Assembly (NCBI GenBank): GCA_963824985.1
Contig: CAWGRQ010000028.1
Location: 20,794 to 84,793, forward strand
DNA from: JAFNAG01 sp963824985
Lineage (GTDB): Bacteria > Acidobacteriota > UBA6911
Direction: 5' to 3'
DNA length: 64,000 nt
Shown: positions 47,450 to 57,129 of the stretch, piece by piece
Position numbering within the stretch: position 1 is the first letter of the stretch
Layout of the letters: every line of letters begins with the position of its first letter
Notes under the pieces: model-generated
What the model was told of the DNA's origin: nothing
Seen by the model: only the letters and a program-made list of their open reading frames with translations
Databases searched by the model: none
Position numbers and translations under genes: made by a program

Positions 47450-47916
47450 GACTGTTCCCCCGCGCCACATGATAGCATGGTATCCTGAGTTGCATTCCCC
47501 AAATCATAGCTTCCGTCCTTGCCGCCGCATATCCGGCATCTGCGCGGGTGCGATTTCATCGGTGCGGATCCTGGCGGCCGGATCAGCCTTGAGCATGGCA
47601 CCAGTGTAAACCTGGCTCCCGCCCCGGAAAGGAAGCCTGGAGAAGGAAGCCTGGACACCCATTATAGGAATCCTGGACACCCATTATTCGGAAATCCTGG
47701 ACACCCATTATTATTATCTCAAATCTCAGCCTCTGTGGTGGAGCGGTGATTTTGGATTTAGCGAAGGAATGTGACCATTGGGTGAAACAAATCGGCAGGG
47801 ATCAGGGCAATAGGACGGTCACGGGCAGGAAAATACCAAATGCTGCCGGAAGGGATCGATGCGGTCAGAAGATAGCATCAGATCTGCAGAGGATTGGCTG
47901 CTGGGCGCGTAAGGGA
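47450..47916. other. 467 bp between vapB-like gene and the RAYT gene, with REP copies
   Basis: No gene recognised. Its right part contains three REP-type repeats, listed separately. The stretch 47713-47916 holds nothing I can name. Confidence 0.5.
47650..47712. repeat. Three REP-type direct repeats CCTGGACACCCATT
   Basis: Copies at 47650, 47672 and 47696 (spacing 22 and 24 bp), each CCTGGACACCCATTAT-like. They are the reverse complement of the two copies on the other side of the RAYT gene. Confidence 0.8.
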
Positions 47917-49065
47917 TCAGGCCAATTGCGGTGGTGATGATGCGAAGGCGGCACGAGCCGTGGCAACGCCTTTGAGCCACCGCCTGCCGAGCTGATCTGC
48001 AAACTTGCGCAGATTGGATAGCAGCCCGGCGGCGAGACGGAATCTGGATCCGAAGCGGGAGATGGTATCAAGCCACGCTTCTGGATTGGCGCCAATCCGC
48101 AGCAGGATCGGCGCCAGATCGGCATCGATGACTCCCCGTTTATCCCTCCGCATCATGCGTCCCGACTTGTCCACCAGATCGAAATATTCGGCCGCAGTCA
48201 TCTGCAGGATCCCCCTCCGGTCGGAATCTGATTGAATGGGACATAACCAACCGGCGGAAAGGGCTGCAGCATCAAAGGAATTCCTCATTCCAGAAATGCG
48301 TTCGGGAATAGCGTTCGAAATCTCGCCGTCATCTTCCGGCATTAGCATGTCCCTGCCGAAAGAGCCAGACTGCATGTCTTGGGCCGCCTCCCCGGGAGCA
48401 GAGGCTGTCATCATCGTCTCTTTCTGCCAGGCACGGATCCGTTCCTGGATGCTGGTGAAGTCGCTTTCTTCCGGAGTTTCTGCCAGTCCGGCCCGGATCG
48501 GATTCAGGTCTACATACACCATGCATGCGGCTGTGGCCGCTTCATCGAGCAGCGCCTGGCATTTGAACCGTGATTCCCAGAACCGGCCCTTAACCCTATC
48601 CTCTTTGTTTGCAGCACGTGCGATGAATTCGTTGAGCCGGCCCATGAACCAGCTCAGGCTGCAAAGCCGTCGGCGCAGCTCGGCGATACGTTCCGGACAA
48701 TCCACCAGGGCGCAGATGTCTTTCTCGACAGGTGGAATTGGGATGCCTTCCAGGTTGCGATGCCGCGGGAAGAGTGTCAGCCAGCGGGTTGCCACTTCCC
48801 GATCGGACCATAGGCTGACGATGTCGGGCCGAGTACGCAGGATTGTGTGATAGTGATTTTCCAAAATGGCGTAGGCGCAGACTTCGATGGCGAAGATGGC
48901 CGAGAGATAGCGTAACCTGTCTACCAGCCATGCCTTGCGGTGGGAGAAGTCCCGGCTTGTGAGGGGGTCGAATCCATACAGAAATGCCCGGCGGACGCAC
49001 CGGCTGAAGCAGTGATACACCCCTTCTTGTCCTTCCTGGACGTATTTGCTGCGCGGCAGACCCAT
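47917..49065 (-). CDS. REP-associated tyrosine transposase (RAYT, TnpA_REP, Y1 family)
   Basis: 382 residues from ATG 49065 (AGAGGTG upstream). N-terminal YHCFSRCVRRAFLYG and the HUH-type motif ENHYHTIL, where the histidine pair binds the metal, with VYVDLNPIRAGL and the catalytic-tyrosine region further on. The C-terminal ~180 residues are a helical extension typical of large RAYTs. It sits within a unit bounded by inverted REP copies (47650-47712 and 49131-49179). Confidence 0.88.
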   Translation of the reverse strand: MGLPRSKYVQEGQEGVYHCFSRCVRRAFLYGFDPLTSRDFSHRKAWLVDRLRYLSAIFAIEVCAYAILENHYHTILRTRPDIVSLWSDREVATRWLTLFPRHRNLEGIPIPPVEKDICALVDCPERIAELRRRLCSLSWFMGRLNEFIARAANKEDRVKGRFWESRFKCQALLDEAATAACMVYVDLNPIRAGLAETPEESDFTSIQERIRAWQKETMMTASAPGEAAQDMQSGSFGRDMLMPEDDGEISNAIPERISGMRNSFDAAALSAGWLCPIQSDSDRRGILQMTAAEYFDLVDKSGRMMRRDKRGVIDADLAPILLRIGANPEAWLDTISRFGSRFRLAAGLLSNLRKFADQLGRRWLKGVATARAAFASSPPQLA

Positions 49066-49130
49066 GGTTCACCTCTCTTGACATTACTAACTGGTGACTC
49101 ATGGAAAGTGCCAAGAAAAAAATCACAAAA

Positions 49131-49179
49131 AATGGGTGTCCAAGTTTCTCAAGTTTCCCCGACAAAAAATGGGTGTCCA
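49131..49179. repeat. Two REP-type repeats AATGGGTGTCCA, inverted relative to the left set
   Basis: Copies at 49131-49142 and 49168-49179, 37 bp apart, followed by AGTTTC and GGTTTC. Reverse complement of the left set, so the RAYT gene lies between inverted REPs. Confidence 0.75.
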
Positions 49180-49220
49180 GGTTTCCGCCGACAAAGCTGT
49201 AAGAGCAACAATATGAATAA

Positions 49221-50705
49221 CTACGGAGTTTTTTGCAGGGACAGGATCCCGTCTCCGGATGGCTTCGGAGCGAGGGGATGCCGCAGGCGTATCCGATGCA
49301 AGGCCGGGAACCGGAGCAGGCGAGGCAGAAACCGCCAGTAGGGCGGGGCAAGCCCGGCCCGGTAGAGGCCCGCATGCAGAGCGCGATTCCAAAAGGATTC
49401 CCCCTGATCCGCTGAGTGTACGATAGCTCCATTCACCCTGATGGCGCGGTTGATGCGATCGATGATCCAGTCTGGGTTTACCTGCGGCGATATATAGAAC
49501 ACGGGCTTGGTCAAGACCTCGCCCCGCGCCAGTATGCCCTCATGCTCGGCAATGCGGGCGAGCTCCGTTCCACCCAGGATGCGGATACCGGTATTGAAGA
49601 TGGTCAGGCAGTCCCTCCAGTTCAGATGCTTTTCGACAAACGACACGGTGCTTTCGACAGTCTCACGCGTTTCACCCGGGCCGCCGAGCATGAAAAACCA
49701 GGCGCTGGGAATCCCCGATTGCCGCGCGAACCGCGCGGTGCGATGAACGCTCTCCATGGCGAACCCTTTGCCCAGATTGCGCAGCATGGTATCGTTGCCC
49801 GCTTCCGGCGTGATCATCATGGAGTTGAAGCCCGCGCGTTTCATCAGCCTGAACAACTCCTCGGACACCGCGGATGGATTCACTCCCATGGCGGACAGGT
49901 TAACCTTCAGGCGTCGGCGTATGACGGTCTCGCAGATACTCATCGCGTGTTCCGGGGGGATGTTGAAAACCGAATCGACGAATTCAAAGGTGCGCGGCCG
50001 GAGTGTGCTCATGACGCGCTCGATTTCGTCCACGACTTCCTCGGTGGGGCGGCGGCGGCTGATCCGGCCCTCCAGCGACGGGAACGGACAGTAGATGCAA
50101 GACATCGGGCATCCGCGCATGCTGTGAATGGCCCAGGTGCCGCCCCGCCGCTCGTAGGCTCGCCAGTCAATCCAATCCTCCATCCCTGACGAGCCGAAGC
50201 GGCTGAGACGCCTTGATGGCGTGGCAACGATGGTATCCCCGTCGCGAAAGCAAAGCCCCGCTATCTGGTCGTAGCGGCCGTGCGTCTCAAGGGCCGCAAG
50301 CAGCATGGGGAATCCGACCTCACTTTCGCCGGTCATCACGAAATCCGCATCGAGATCCGCAAGGGCGGATGCCCCGAGGATGTTGATCGCGGGGCCGCCA
50401 AGGACGATTCTGGCGCGACATTCTTTGCGGATCTCTGCAAGCCTTAGACTCAGTTCTTCGAGGTGCCATGAGGAGCGTTGCTGCGTGAGATTGTCGATAT
50501 TGCGCACGGAGATACCGACCACCTCGGGTCGGAATTTGCGTAAAACCGTACGCAAATCTTCCGCGGGATTTTTCGAGAACAGCAGATCCAGCATTTCAAC
50601 AGCATGTCCCGCTGCCCCGGTGGCTTTTGCGATGTAGCTTAATCCAATCGGCGGCGCCGGCAACAAGTATCCGGTTTGGCTGAAATAGATGAGCAGGACA
50701 CGCAT
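49221..50705 (-). CDS. B12-binding domain radical SAM protein
   Basis: 494 residues from ATG 50705. The N-terminal cobalamin-binding-like domain has VLLIYFSQTGYLLPAPPIGL and EVVGISVRNI; the radical SAM core has the cluster motif CPMSCIYC near residue 204, after MRGCPMS, and GGPGETRETV later. Such proteins do methylation, rearrangement or hopanoid and other lipid chemistry; the substrate is unknown here. Divergent from the alpha/beta hydrolase gene. Confidence 0.85.
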   Translation of the reverse strand: MRVLLIYFSQTGYLLPAPPIGLSYIAKATGAAGHAVEMLDLLFSKNPAEDLRTVLRKFRPEVVGISVRNIDNLTQQRSSWHLEELSLRLAEIRKECRARIVLGGPAINILGASALADLDADFVMTGESEVGFPMLLAALETHGRYDQIAGLCFRDGDTIVATPSRRLSRFGSSGMEDWIDWRAYERRGGTWAIHSMRGCPMSCIYCPFPSLEGRISRRRPTEEVVDEIERVMSTLRPRTFEFVDSVFNIPPEHAMSICETVIRRRLKVNLSAMGVNPSAVSEELFRLMKRAGFNSMMITPEAGNDTMLRNLGKGFAMESVHRTARFARQSGIPSAWFFMLGGPGETRETVESTVSFVEKHLNWRDCLTIFNTGIRILGGTELARIAEHEGILARGEVLTKPVFYISPQVNPDWIIDRINRAIRVNGAIVHSADQGESFWNRALHAGLYRAGLAPPYWRFLPRLLRFPALHRIRLRHPLAPKPSGDGILSLQKTP

Positions 50706-51092
50706 GGTTACGCCCCTGGAAATCCTTGGAGGCACACCGGCCAGATGCGAGAATCAGATGCCACTTGGGTGCATCCCGTCGCTGCACCCGCGATGGATCA
50801 GAGCTCACTTTGCTCCGGAGGAGGCAAAATCAAACAACCAAAAGTGCTTTTCTCGGCTGCATGAAGAATAACATGAAAATGCCTCGAATGGCCGCGGAAT
50901 TATCCTCGCGGGTGGGATGGATCGCCAGGCCGTCTTTTCTCAGGATGATCGATCCCTGGTTTCGGCCGGCGAGGACTGTTGGGTGATGGTCAGGGATGCC
51001 GCCAATTCGGAATTTCCATCCCCAGACACGCGAATCGGCATACAATAGCCAGGCGGGGCCCGGATGGAAACTCGATCAGGGGGAGTCTCTAC
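50706..51092. other. Gene-free 387 bp between radical SAM and hydrolase genes
   Basis: Divergent upstream region. The frame open upstream of 51093 toward 50979 has no ribosome site and no family sequence, so I do not count it as coding. Confidence 0.4.
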
Positions 51093-52583
51093 TTGCCGAC
51101 AACTGGAAAGCGCTCCGCTCGAATTAGACGGTTTCCAAACCGAACGCGCGGCCGGTTATGCCTGCCCGCTGCGCTGTTTCTCTTGCTGCCAGTTGCCGCA
51201 CCGGCGGCACTGACCTGCAATGCCGCGCAGATCAAGCCCTCAGAACCGCCACCTGCGCCTGCTCAGCCCCCGATGCGCACGGTTCTGGAGGAGGTCGTAA
51301 CCGAGCCCGTGTTCCAGGGGAAGTGCTATGTCTACGAAGCTGGCCGCAATCATTCCTACACGGTCGTCCTGATCCATGGATTGGGGGAGGGAGCGGCTCG
51401 CGATTGGGAACATGTCATTCCCGCGCTGGCCCAACGATACCACGTATTGACTTTCGACCTTCCGGGCTTTGGCAGGTCGGAGAAGCAGAACGCGCTCTAT
51501 TCGCCCGCCAATTATGCCGCCTTCGTGAAGTGGATCATGGAGGAGCGGGTGAACGGCCCTTTCACGCTGGTAGGCCATTCTATGGGTGGCGTCGTGGCCC
51601 TGCGGTTCGCCTCGATTTACCCCCGGAATCTGCGGCACTTGATTCTGATCGACACGCCTGGAATCCTGCACCGTTCCGTTGCCTTCAAATCGGCAGGCAA
51701 AGGCGCGGCTGATTCCCGGTTCGCGGGGCTGCCATCGGGCGCCCTGGGTTTCGTGGATTCACTCTGGGGATCGATCCTCGGCCGGATGGAAACGCGGTTC
51801 TTCACTCCCGATGCCGATGTGATTCTGGCCAGCCAAAATCTGCGGCAACAGGTTCTGCAGGGTCGGCCCGATCTGATCGCCGGTCTGGCGCTGGCGCAGG
51901 AGGACTTCAGCCGGAGACTTCAGTTTGTCACCCAGCCCGTGACCCTCCTGTGGGGGACCAAAGACCCGATTGCGCCGATCCGAACCGCCAGGGCGCTGGC
52001 CGCGCAGCTGCCCAACGCGCGGATCATCGAGCTCGACGGGCTCGGCCATGCGCCGATGAGCGAGGCGCCGGATCTGTTTGACGGTATACTGGCGCAGAAC
52101 ATCGCCGCAAAATCGGCTGATGCCGCGGCTCCCCCGAAGGCTGCGCCATTGGAGGCGGTGGGCCGGTTCAGCGACGAACAGGGACGGATCCTGAGCGGGG
52201 TTTACAAGCTGCTGGAGATTGAGAACTGCAACGATTTCAAACTGGAAGGAATTGCGGCCCAGTCTCTTCAGCTGAAAAATTCGACGGTCAGCATCGAGAA
52301 CTCCCGGATTGCAGGCGGCCCGATTGCACTCGAGGCCTTTGATTCGCATGTCACCATGACCGGGGGACTCTTGGATGCGGACGTGGCCATCGTCGCCGAC
52401 CGATCCGAGCTGGATCTGGCCGGCGTCAGGATTCGAGGCAAAACGGTCATCGTCAAGACCGGGGAATGGGCCAAGCTTGTCCTCTCCATCTGCCAGGCCT
52501 ATCTGGGTGAGAGGGTTTGGTACCTTCATGGTGTTGAGGATCTCAATCCGGAGTCCCTGCCCTGGCCGAAGCCTCCGGGCTAA
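51093..52583 (+). CDS. Secreted alpha/beta hydrolase with repetitive C-terminal domain
   Basis: 496 residues; TTG 51093 is chosen because GGGGGAG lies 9 bp upstream and a signal peptide (LPAALFLLLPVAAPAALTC) follows. Hydrolase domain (about 60-345): oxyanion loop HGLGEG, nucleophile GHSMGG, acid in WGTKDPIAP, histidine in GLGHAPMSE. The last ~150 residues consist of short beta strands (NFDFKLEGI, QLKNSTVSI, GPIALEAF, VTMTGGLLDADVAIV, LDLAGVRI), suggestive of a beta-solenoid. A hydrolase fused to such a tail is unusual. Substrate unknown. Confidence 0.75.
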   Translation: MPTTGKRSARIRRFPNRTRGRLCLPAALFLLLPVAAPAALTCNAAQIKPSEPPPAPAQPPMRTVLEEVVTEPVFQGKCYVYEAGRNHSYTVVLIHGLGEGAARDWEHVIPALAQRYHVLTFDLPGFGRSEKQNALYSPANYAAFVKWIMEERVNGPFTLVGHSMGGVVALRFASIYPRNLRHLILIDTPGILHRSVAFKSAGKGAADSRFAGLPSGALGFVDSLWGSILGRMETRFFTPDADVILASQNLRQQVLQGRPDLIAGLALAQEDFSRRLQFVTQPVTLLWGTKDPIAPIRTARALAAQLPNARIIELDGLGHAPMSEAPDLFDGILAQNIAAKSADAAAPPKAAPLEAVGRFSDEQGRILSGVYKLLEIENCNDFKLEGIAAQSLQLKNSTVSIENSRIAGGPIALEAFDSHVTMTGGLLDADVAIVADRSELDLAGVRIRGKTVIVKTGEWAKLVLSICQAYLGERVWYLHGVEDLNPESLPWPKPPG

Positions 52584-52761
52584 AATCAATGGTGTCAGGT
52601 CCGGGTTTCGGGGACGGGCGCGAATGGTGCTAAGATAAGAGATATTTTTGCCACATCCTCAGTCTCCTGCGAGCGCAGGCGGTGTTCGATCAGGTCGATG
52701 AGATCAATAAACATAGCCGGGCCCGGCCCTGTGCTGGCAGGTTTCCAAAAGGATTACTTCG

Positions 52762-53058
52762 ATGACGGATTGGATATTTGCTCAAACGGATCCCTCTGAA
52801 GAGCTGGCCAAGCTCCATTTCTTTGCCATAAAGAAGCATGAACCCGCCGGGAACGTCGAATTCACCATTACGGTGCATGAATATGTTCAGCGGAACGCGC
52901 TGAACATGCGGTTTCTCGCTCAGGCCGATAAGCAGATTAATCAGGAAGGGGTTCCCTTTACGCCGTTTGGCTGGGGAGAGACGTTGTTGGAGGCTTTAAG
53001 CGAGTGCGTCCATCTCATTCGCCAGTATCCATACCACGGCGAGATCAGCGGAGCCTGA
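52762..53058 (+). CDS. Small hypothetical protein (98 aa)
   Basis: AAAGGATT precedes ATG 52762. The protein is neutral-acidic and has no membrane segment or motif; the middle reads NVEFTITVHEYVQRNALNM and FGWGETLLEALSECVHLIRQ. Family not recognised. The frame is well formed and the spacing to the previous gene is 178 bp. Confidence 0.55.
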   Translation: MTDWIFAQTDPSEELAKLHFFAIKKHEPAGNVEFTITVHEYVQRNALNMRFLAQADKQINQEGVPFTPFGWGETLLEALSECVHLIRQYPYHGEISGA

Positions 53059-53123
53059 TTGGATCTGCGGTTTCGGGGAGCGGTCGGCGGTGATCTATCC
53101 TGTTCCCGACTTGCCCCCAATGA

Positions 53124-53320
53124 CTATTTGTGGAAATGCCTGGCCGCAAAATCGTACAGGGCCCTGCGGCACGTTTGAAATTGGTGAGAGGTGCCTTGGG
53201 ACTCGACAAACACGTTTTTAATTCCTGCCTGGTCCAACCCCTGGTGCATGGCCGGCGCCCCCTTGAGCATCGATTCTTCCATCGTGCCGGCGCCGATCCA
53301 TAACAGGCGAACCTGTCCAG
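53124..53320 (-). pseudogene. Remnant of an esterase (C-terminal fragment only)
   Basis: Reading the minus strand to the stop at 53124 gives 65 residues: LLWIGAGTMEESM, APAMHQGLDQAGI, FVESQGTSHQFQTCRRALYD, FAARHFHK. That is the typical C-terminal segment of alpha/beta-hydrolase-fold esterases (EsterD/enterochelin esterase type) with the catalytic His. A stop at about 53321 precedes it and there is no start, so it is a decayed fragment. Confidence 0.7.
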
Positions 53321-53421
53321 GTGACCCTCAAGCGGTGCTGTTCCGCTTCAAACAGGAAAATGCAAATATGTTCTTTTTGACCGGGATGCTATTCTGAGGC
53401 TATCTCAGAGAGCCATGGCTT

Positions 53422-55221
53422 ATGCTTTGCCCGATACCTTCAGGAGTTGCCTCCGTCAGTCCAGGAATCCCACCATCGCGGCGCTTTTTCAGAATACTGG
53501 CCTGGATTGCCGGACTCCTATCCCTATTATTCATGCTAAACGCAGCGGGTGTTCTCAGCAAGAATATCGGGGTTTTTCACGATGAGCTCTGGGATTTCAT
53601 TCCCGCAGTCGGAATGAGCCATGCCGCCCCAATCGCCGGATGGTTGGAGTTCAAGATCTTCGGCTACCCCCTGCCCTTGGTATCCGGGCCCTATCAGGGG
53701 GCGCTGAAGGCATGGGTGTCCGCGCCCCTGTTGATGATAACGGGAACCACCCCTCGAATGCTCCTTGCGGTGAACGTCCTGTTCGCCATGGTTTATTTGA
53801 TTGCCTTGTATTGGGCCATTCTCCCGATAGCCGGCAGGAAATGGGCCTGGCTTGTTTTCGCATCACCTTTCGTGGATACGAACTTTCTGATTACCGCACC
53901 CATGGATACCGGGCCATCGCTCTTCCAATATATTTTCATCAGCCTTGCTCTGGGAGTACTGTTCAGGTATTTGTCCAGCTCCGACATGAAATATTATCGG
54001 ATGATCTGGTTCTTCACCGGATGTGTTCTGGCGCAAAAGCTGACCTCAATTCCAGTGGTGATCGCCTTCATCATTCTGACCGGAATCCTCTCCCTCGGGC
54101 GCTTCCTGCAATGTGCAGGTACGCACCAAACCTGGCCTGTTATCAAAAGCTTCTATGTCATCCCGGGCCTGTATTTCCTTATCCCGATGATCCCCCATCT
54201 CTTCTATTTCTACAAAAGGGGATTCTCAGCTTTATACACGGCAACCGCGGATGGCGCGCGCGGACCATATTTTCTCTCGCTGGGCCAGAACTTCTCGTTT
54301 TTATGCAGTATGTTCGATGGAGCGGACTGGTATCTGAGGATTACCCTCGAGAGATTTGCGGTAATTCCTGCCCCGGTCCTGGCCATATCGCTGCTGGCCG
54401 CGTTGGCAGGCTCCCTGGTTCTGTATCCAGTTTCCAATACGGAGAGGGAATACGGTAGATACGCCCTAATCTGTATCGTACTGTGCATCGGTTCCTTTTT
54501 GCTTTATCCAGTATTCCGCGGATTGAATCGACCCTGGCATTTTTATATATTGACGCCGATTCTGCTCGGCGGATCCGTCATTTCAATCGCCCACTGCCTG
54601 TCCTACCTCACGAAGCGCCGGGAAAGATATCGCGGGGTTGTACTGGCTCTGTTCGCTGCAGCCCTGGTTTCCAATATTGCTTTTGGCGCCGTGCACGGCA
54701 TGATAATGCTGCGGCAAATCGAGAGTCGCAAGGGTGCGTGCATAACATCGCCGGCGCTGTATGACGTTTTCAGGGCAATGAAATCCGCGAATTTGAGAAC
54801 GATATACGGTATCAACTATTCGCTGGCCCATCCTATCTATGTGTTATCAGGCGGCGACATCCAGGTTGAGGATTTGTATTGGGCCGACTTTAACCCTCAG
54901 AGGATGGACGAATGGTTCGAAATGCTCAGGAATAATCCTGAAATCGGGATTGCCTATCGACGTTGTCAATGCAGGGAAGTCGATCCCGATTGGCTCTCGT
55001 GGGTGAACCGGGAGCCGCAAATCAACGAGTTTATCGAGAGATTAGAAGCGGAGCGAGACAGCTTGAACGTGATGAGCTTCCGTGATGACAGGCAGACCGA
55101 GTTTTTTTTAGTCACTCAAAGAAGGAATGGCTCAGACCCGGGCCGGTCTGAAGCTGCCCGAAAGCCTTTCTTGTTCGGCGGGAATCAGAGGCCTGTTCCG
55201 CTTCAGCAAAAATCAGACTGA
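53422..55221 (+). CDS. Polytopic membrane protein, GT-C glycosyltransferase-like
   Basis: 599 residues with about ten to twelve transmembrane segments and a soluble C-terminal part. The first loop, FHDELWDFIP, has the acidic pair seen in ArnT/PMT-type GT-C enzymes, which use lipid-linked sugars. No other diagnostic motif is seen, so the activity is a guess. By eye it is AT-richer than its neighbours (many TTT and ATA runs) and the IS110 element lies just downstream, which suggests acquisition. Confidence 0.6.
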   Translation: MLCPIPSGVASVSPGIPPSRRFFRILAWIAGLLSLLFMLNAAGVLSKNIGVFHDELWDFIPAVGMSHAAPIAGWLEFKIFGYPLPLVSGPYQGALKAWVSAPLLMITGTTPRMLLAVNVLFAMVYLIALYWAILPIAGRKWAWLVFASPFVDTNFLITAPMDTGPSLFQYIFISLALGVLFRYLSSSDMKYYRMIWFFTGCVLAQKLTSIPVVIAFIILTGILSLGRFLQCAGTHQTWPVIKSFYVIPGLYFLIPMIPHLFYFYKRGFSALYTATADGARGPYFLSLGQNFSFLCSMFDGADWYLRITLERFAVIPAPVLAISLLAALAGSLVLYPVSNTEREYGRYALICIVLCIGSFLLYPVFRGLNRPWHFYILTPILLGGSVISIAHCLSYLTKRRERYRGVVLALFAAALVSNIAFGAVHGMIMLRQIESRKGACITSPALYDVFRAMKSANLRTIYGINYSLAHPIYVLSGGDIQVEDLYWADFNPQRMDEWFEMLRNNPEIGIAYRRCQCREVDPDWLSWVNREPQINEFIERLEAERDSLNVMSFRDDRQTEFFLVTQRRNGSDPGRSEAARKPFLFGGNQRPVPLQQKSD

Positions 55222-55473
55222 TTCACTCCGTATGGCTTTTTGCAGCCGCCCGTTATTTCGGGCCAGAGCAGGGCGCTGAACACGCCCTTTGAGCGTGGAG
55301 GCACACCGCGGCTTTGTCGATGCTCGTGCTGCGGCAATAGGGCCGCTTGCCGCCCGTTCCGGGGTTGCCTCCGGGGCGTGAAAGCGGCGCACCGACGCGC
55401 CGCGCTTGTAGTTAGTTTCTGTCGCGAAACTCGCTCCAGGCCCCGGAGGGGCGCCAGGAGAGTAGCCCCGGGC

Positions 55474-55707
55474 AAGCTCCGCCTCCGACCGGGTCGGATT
55501 GAATAACCTGTGACTGTGGGCGGCCACGAGCGGTATCCTGGACGCGAGCATAGCCGCAGTCAAGGCCCTTTACACATTCGTGCTTATGCCGCTTGGCAAG
55601 CATGGCTCCGGGAAGGCATTGAACATTGGCGAGGCTTTTTGGCACTCCCCTAGGCTAGATTCTGCAGTTGGCCGACCCGGGCGGATGTGCTCAGAAAGGA
55701 ATGGAAA
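55474..55707 (+). ncRNA. Candidate bridge RNA region of the IS110 element
   Basis: Non-coding left end, ~235 nt, between the inferred element boundary and the transposase start. IS110-group elements make a structured bridge RNA with donor- and target-binding loops from this part. I see several possible stems but did not fold it; boundaries and loops are not determined. Confidence 0.4.
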
Positions 55708-57129
55708 ATGGAGGAAGGCCGCGATGTTCAAGGAGGAAATAGCAAACAGATTGCAGGACTCCCAGTGATTCGACCGGAAGTAGCGGGGATCGATTTGGGC
55801 AGTGAACAACACTGGGTTTGCGCTCCGACGCTGGACCGATCCGCTCGGGAAGTAGCCACTTTCGGAGCTACAACTCCAGAGCTGATCCGGATGGCTCAGT
55901 GGCTTAAAGAGCGTAACATCGAATCGATAGCAATGGAGAGCACGGGGGTCTACTGGATTGCTCCACACGAGGTCCTGGAGGCGGCGGGTTTCGAAATACT
56001 GTTAGTCGATACCCGGCAATTGGCACGCGTACCTGGGCGCGACAAAAAAACGGACGCCAAAGACTGCGAGTGGATTCAACGGCTCCATAGCTGCGGACTG
56101 CTCAGGGGTTCATTTCGCCCTGCGGAGGCCATATGCATGTTGCGGACCCTGGTGCGAGACAAGGCCATCCTGGTGGCCGATTCATCCGACTGGCTGCGCA
56201 GGATGCAAAAGAGCCTGGACCAGATGAATGTGCGGGTGCACCGGGCGGTTTCCGATATTGATGGGGTGACCGGCATGAAGATTCTACGAGCCATCGCAGC
56301 GGGAGAGCGCGACCCCATGAAACTGGCCCAGCTGCGTGACTGGCGCTGCCGCAAGAGCGAAGAGGAAATCGCCAACCAGTTGACCGGGCACTGGCGCGAG
56401 GACCACCTGTTCAGTCTGCGGCAGTCATTGCAAATGTACGACGCTTTCCAGCAGCGCGTTGCCGATTACGACCGGGAGATTTTACGAAAGCTCGCCGAGC
56501 TGCAGCGGCAGGAGTGCCGACAACAGCCTCCTCCGACCGTGAAAAATCCACATAAAGCAAGAGCGATCAAAAAACGGGGCGAAGAGCCCATGCGAGAGGC
56601 GCTGTATCGCATGAGCGGAGCGGACCTAACCAGCATCGACGCCATCGGTGTAGAAACCGTCCTGGTGGTCGTGAGCGAATACGGTCCCACTTTAAGCGAT
56701 TTCCCGACGGAGAAACACTTTGTCTCGCACGCCACCCTGGCACCCCATAGACCCATCAGCGGAGGCAAACCCGTCAAAAAGAAAAGGCGGAACACGGCGA
56801 GTACGCGCGTTGCCGCTGCCCTACGGATGGCGGCACTGTCACTGCGTAACAGCGCAACGGCGTTGGGAGCTTACTATCGAAAGATCGCGCGAAGTCGTGG
56901 AGGAGACGTTGCCGTATTTGCGAGCGCAAGAAAGTTGGCCACTCTGATTTACCGCCTGCTGCGGTGGGGCCAGCCATACGTCGATGAAGGTGTAGAAGCA
57001 TTTGAAAAGCGCTACCGCGAGAGCCGGATCAACTCCCTGAAGGCCAGAGCCAAGGAACTCGGATATCAATTAGTCGCTGGTCCTAATGCTTCGGCCCCCG
57101 AGCCAGCCACGGGTTTAGTCACAGGCTAG
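55708..57129 (+). CDS. IS110-family transposase (bridge recombinase)
   Basis: 473 residues from ATG 55708 (AAAGGA upstream). RuvC-like DEDD part: D in AGIDLGSEQHW, E in AMESTGVYW, and D-x3-D in KKTDAKDCEWIQ. The C-terminal Tnp domain with the catalytic serine region follows IDAIGVETVLVV and FVSHATLAPHRPISGGK. Frame is intact, so the element may be active. Confidence 0.95.
   Translation: MEEGRDVQGGNSKQIAGLPVIRPEVAGIDLGSEQHWVCAPTLDRSAREVATFGATTPELIRMAQWLKERNIESIAMESTGVYWIAPHEVLEAAGFEILLVDTRQLARVPGRDKKTDAKDCEWIQRLHSCGLLRGSFRPAEAICMLRTLVRDKAILVADSSDWLRRMQKSLDQMNVRVHRAVSDIDGVTGMKILRAIAAGERDPMKLAQLRDWRCRKSEEEIANQLTGHWREDHLFSLRQSLQMYDAFQQRVADYDREILRKLAELQRQECRQQPPPTVKNPHKARAIKKRGEEPMREALYRMSGADLTSIDAIGVETVLVVVSEYGPTLSDFPTEKHFVSHATLAPHRPISGGKPVKKKRRNTASTRVAAALRMAALSLRNSATALGAYYRKIARSRGGDVAVFASARKLATLIYRLLRWGQPYVDEGVEAFEKRYRESRINSLKARAKELGYQLVAGPNASAPEPATGLVTG

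Noticed and set aside
47650..47712. Short direct repeats as a CRISPR array
   Set aside because: Repeats are only 14-17 bp, spacing is irregular (5-10 bp between units), there are inverted copies beyond the transposase and no cas genes.
55222..55473. GC-rich palindromic DNA left of the IS110 element as part of the element
   Set aside because: It carries the same palindrome module found elsewhere in the window, so it is target DNA rather than element sequence.
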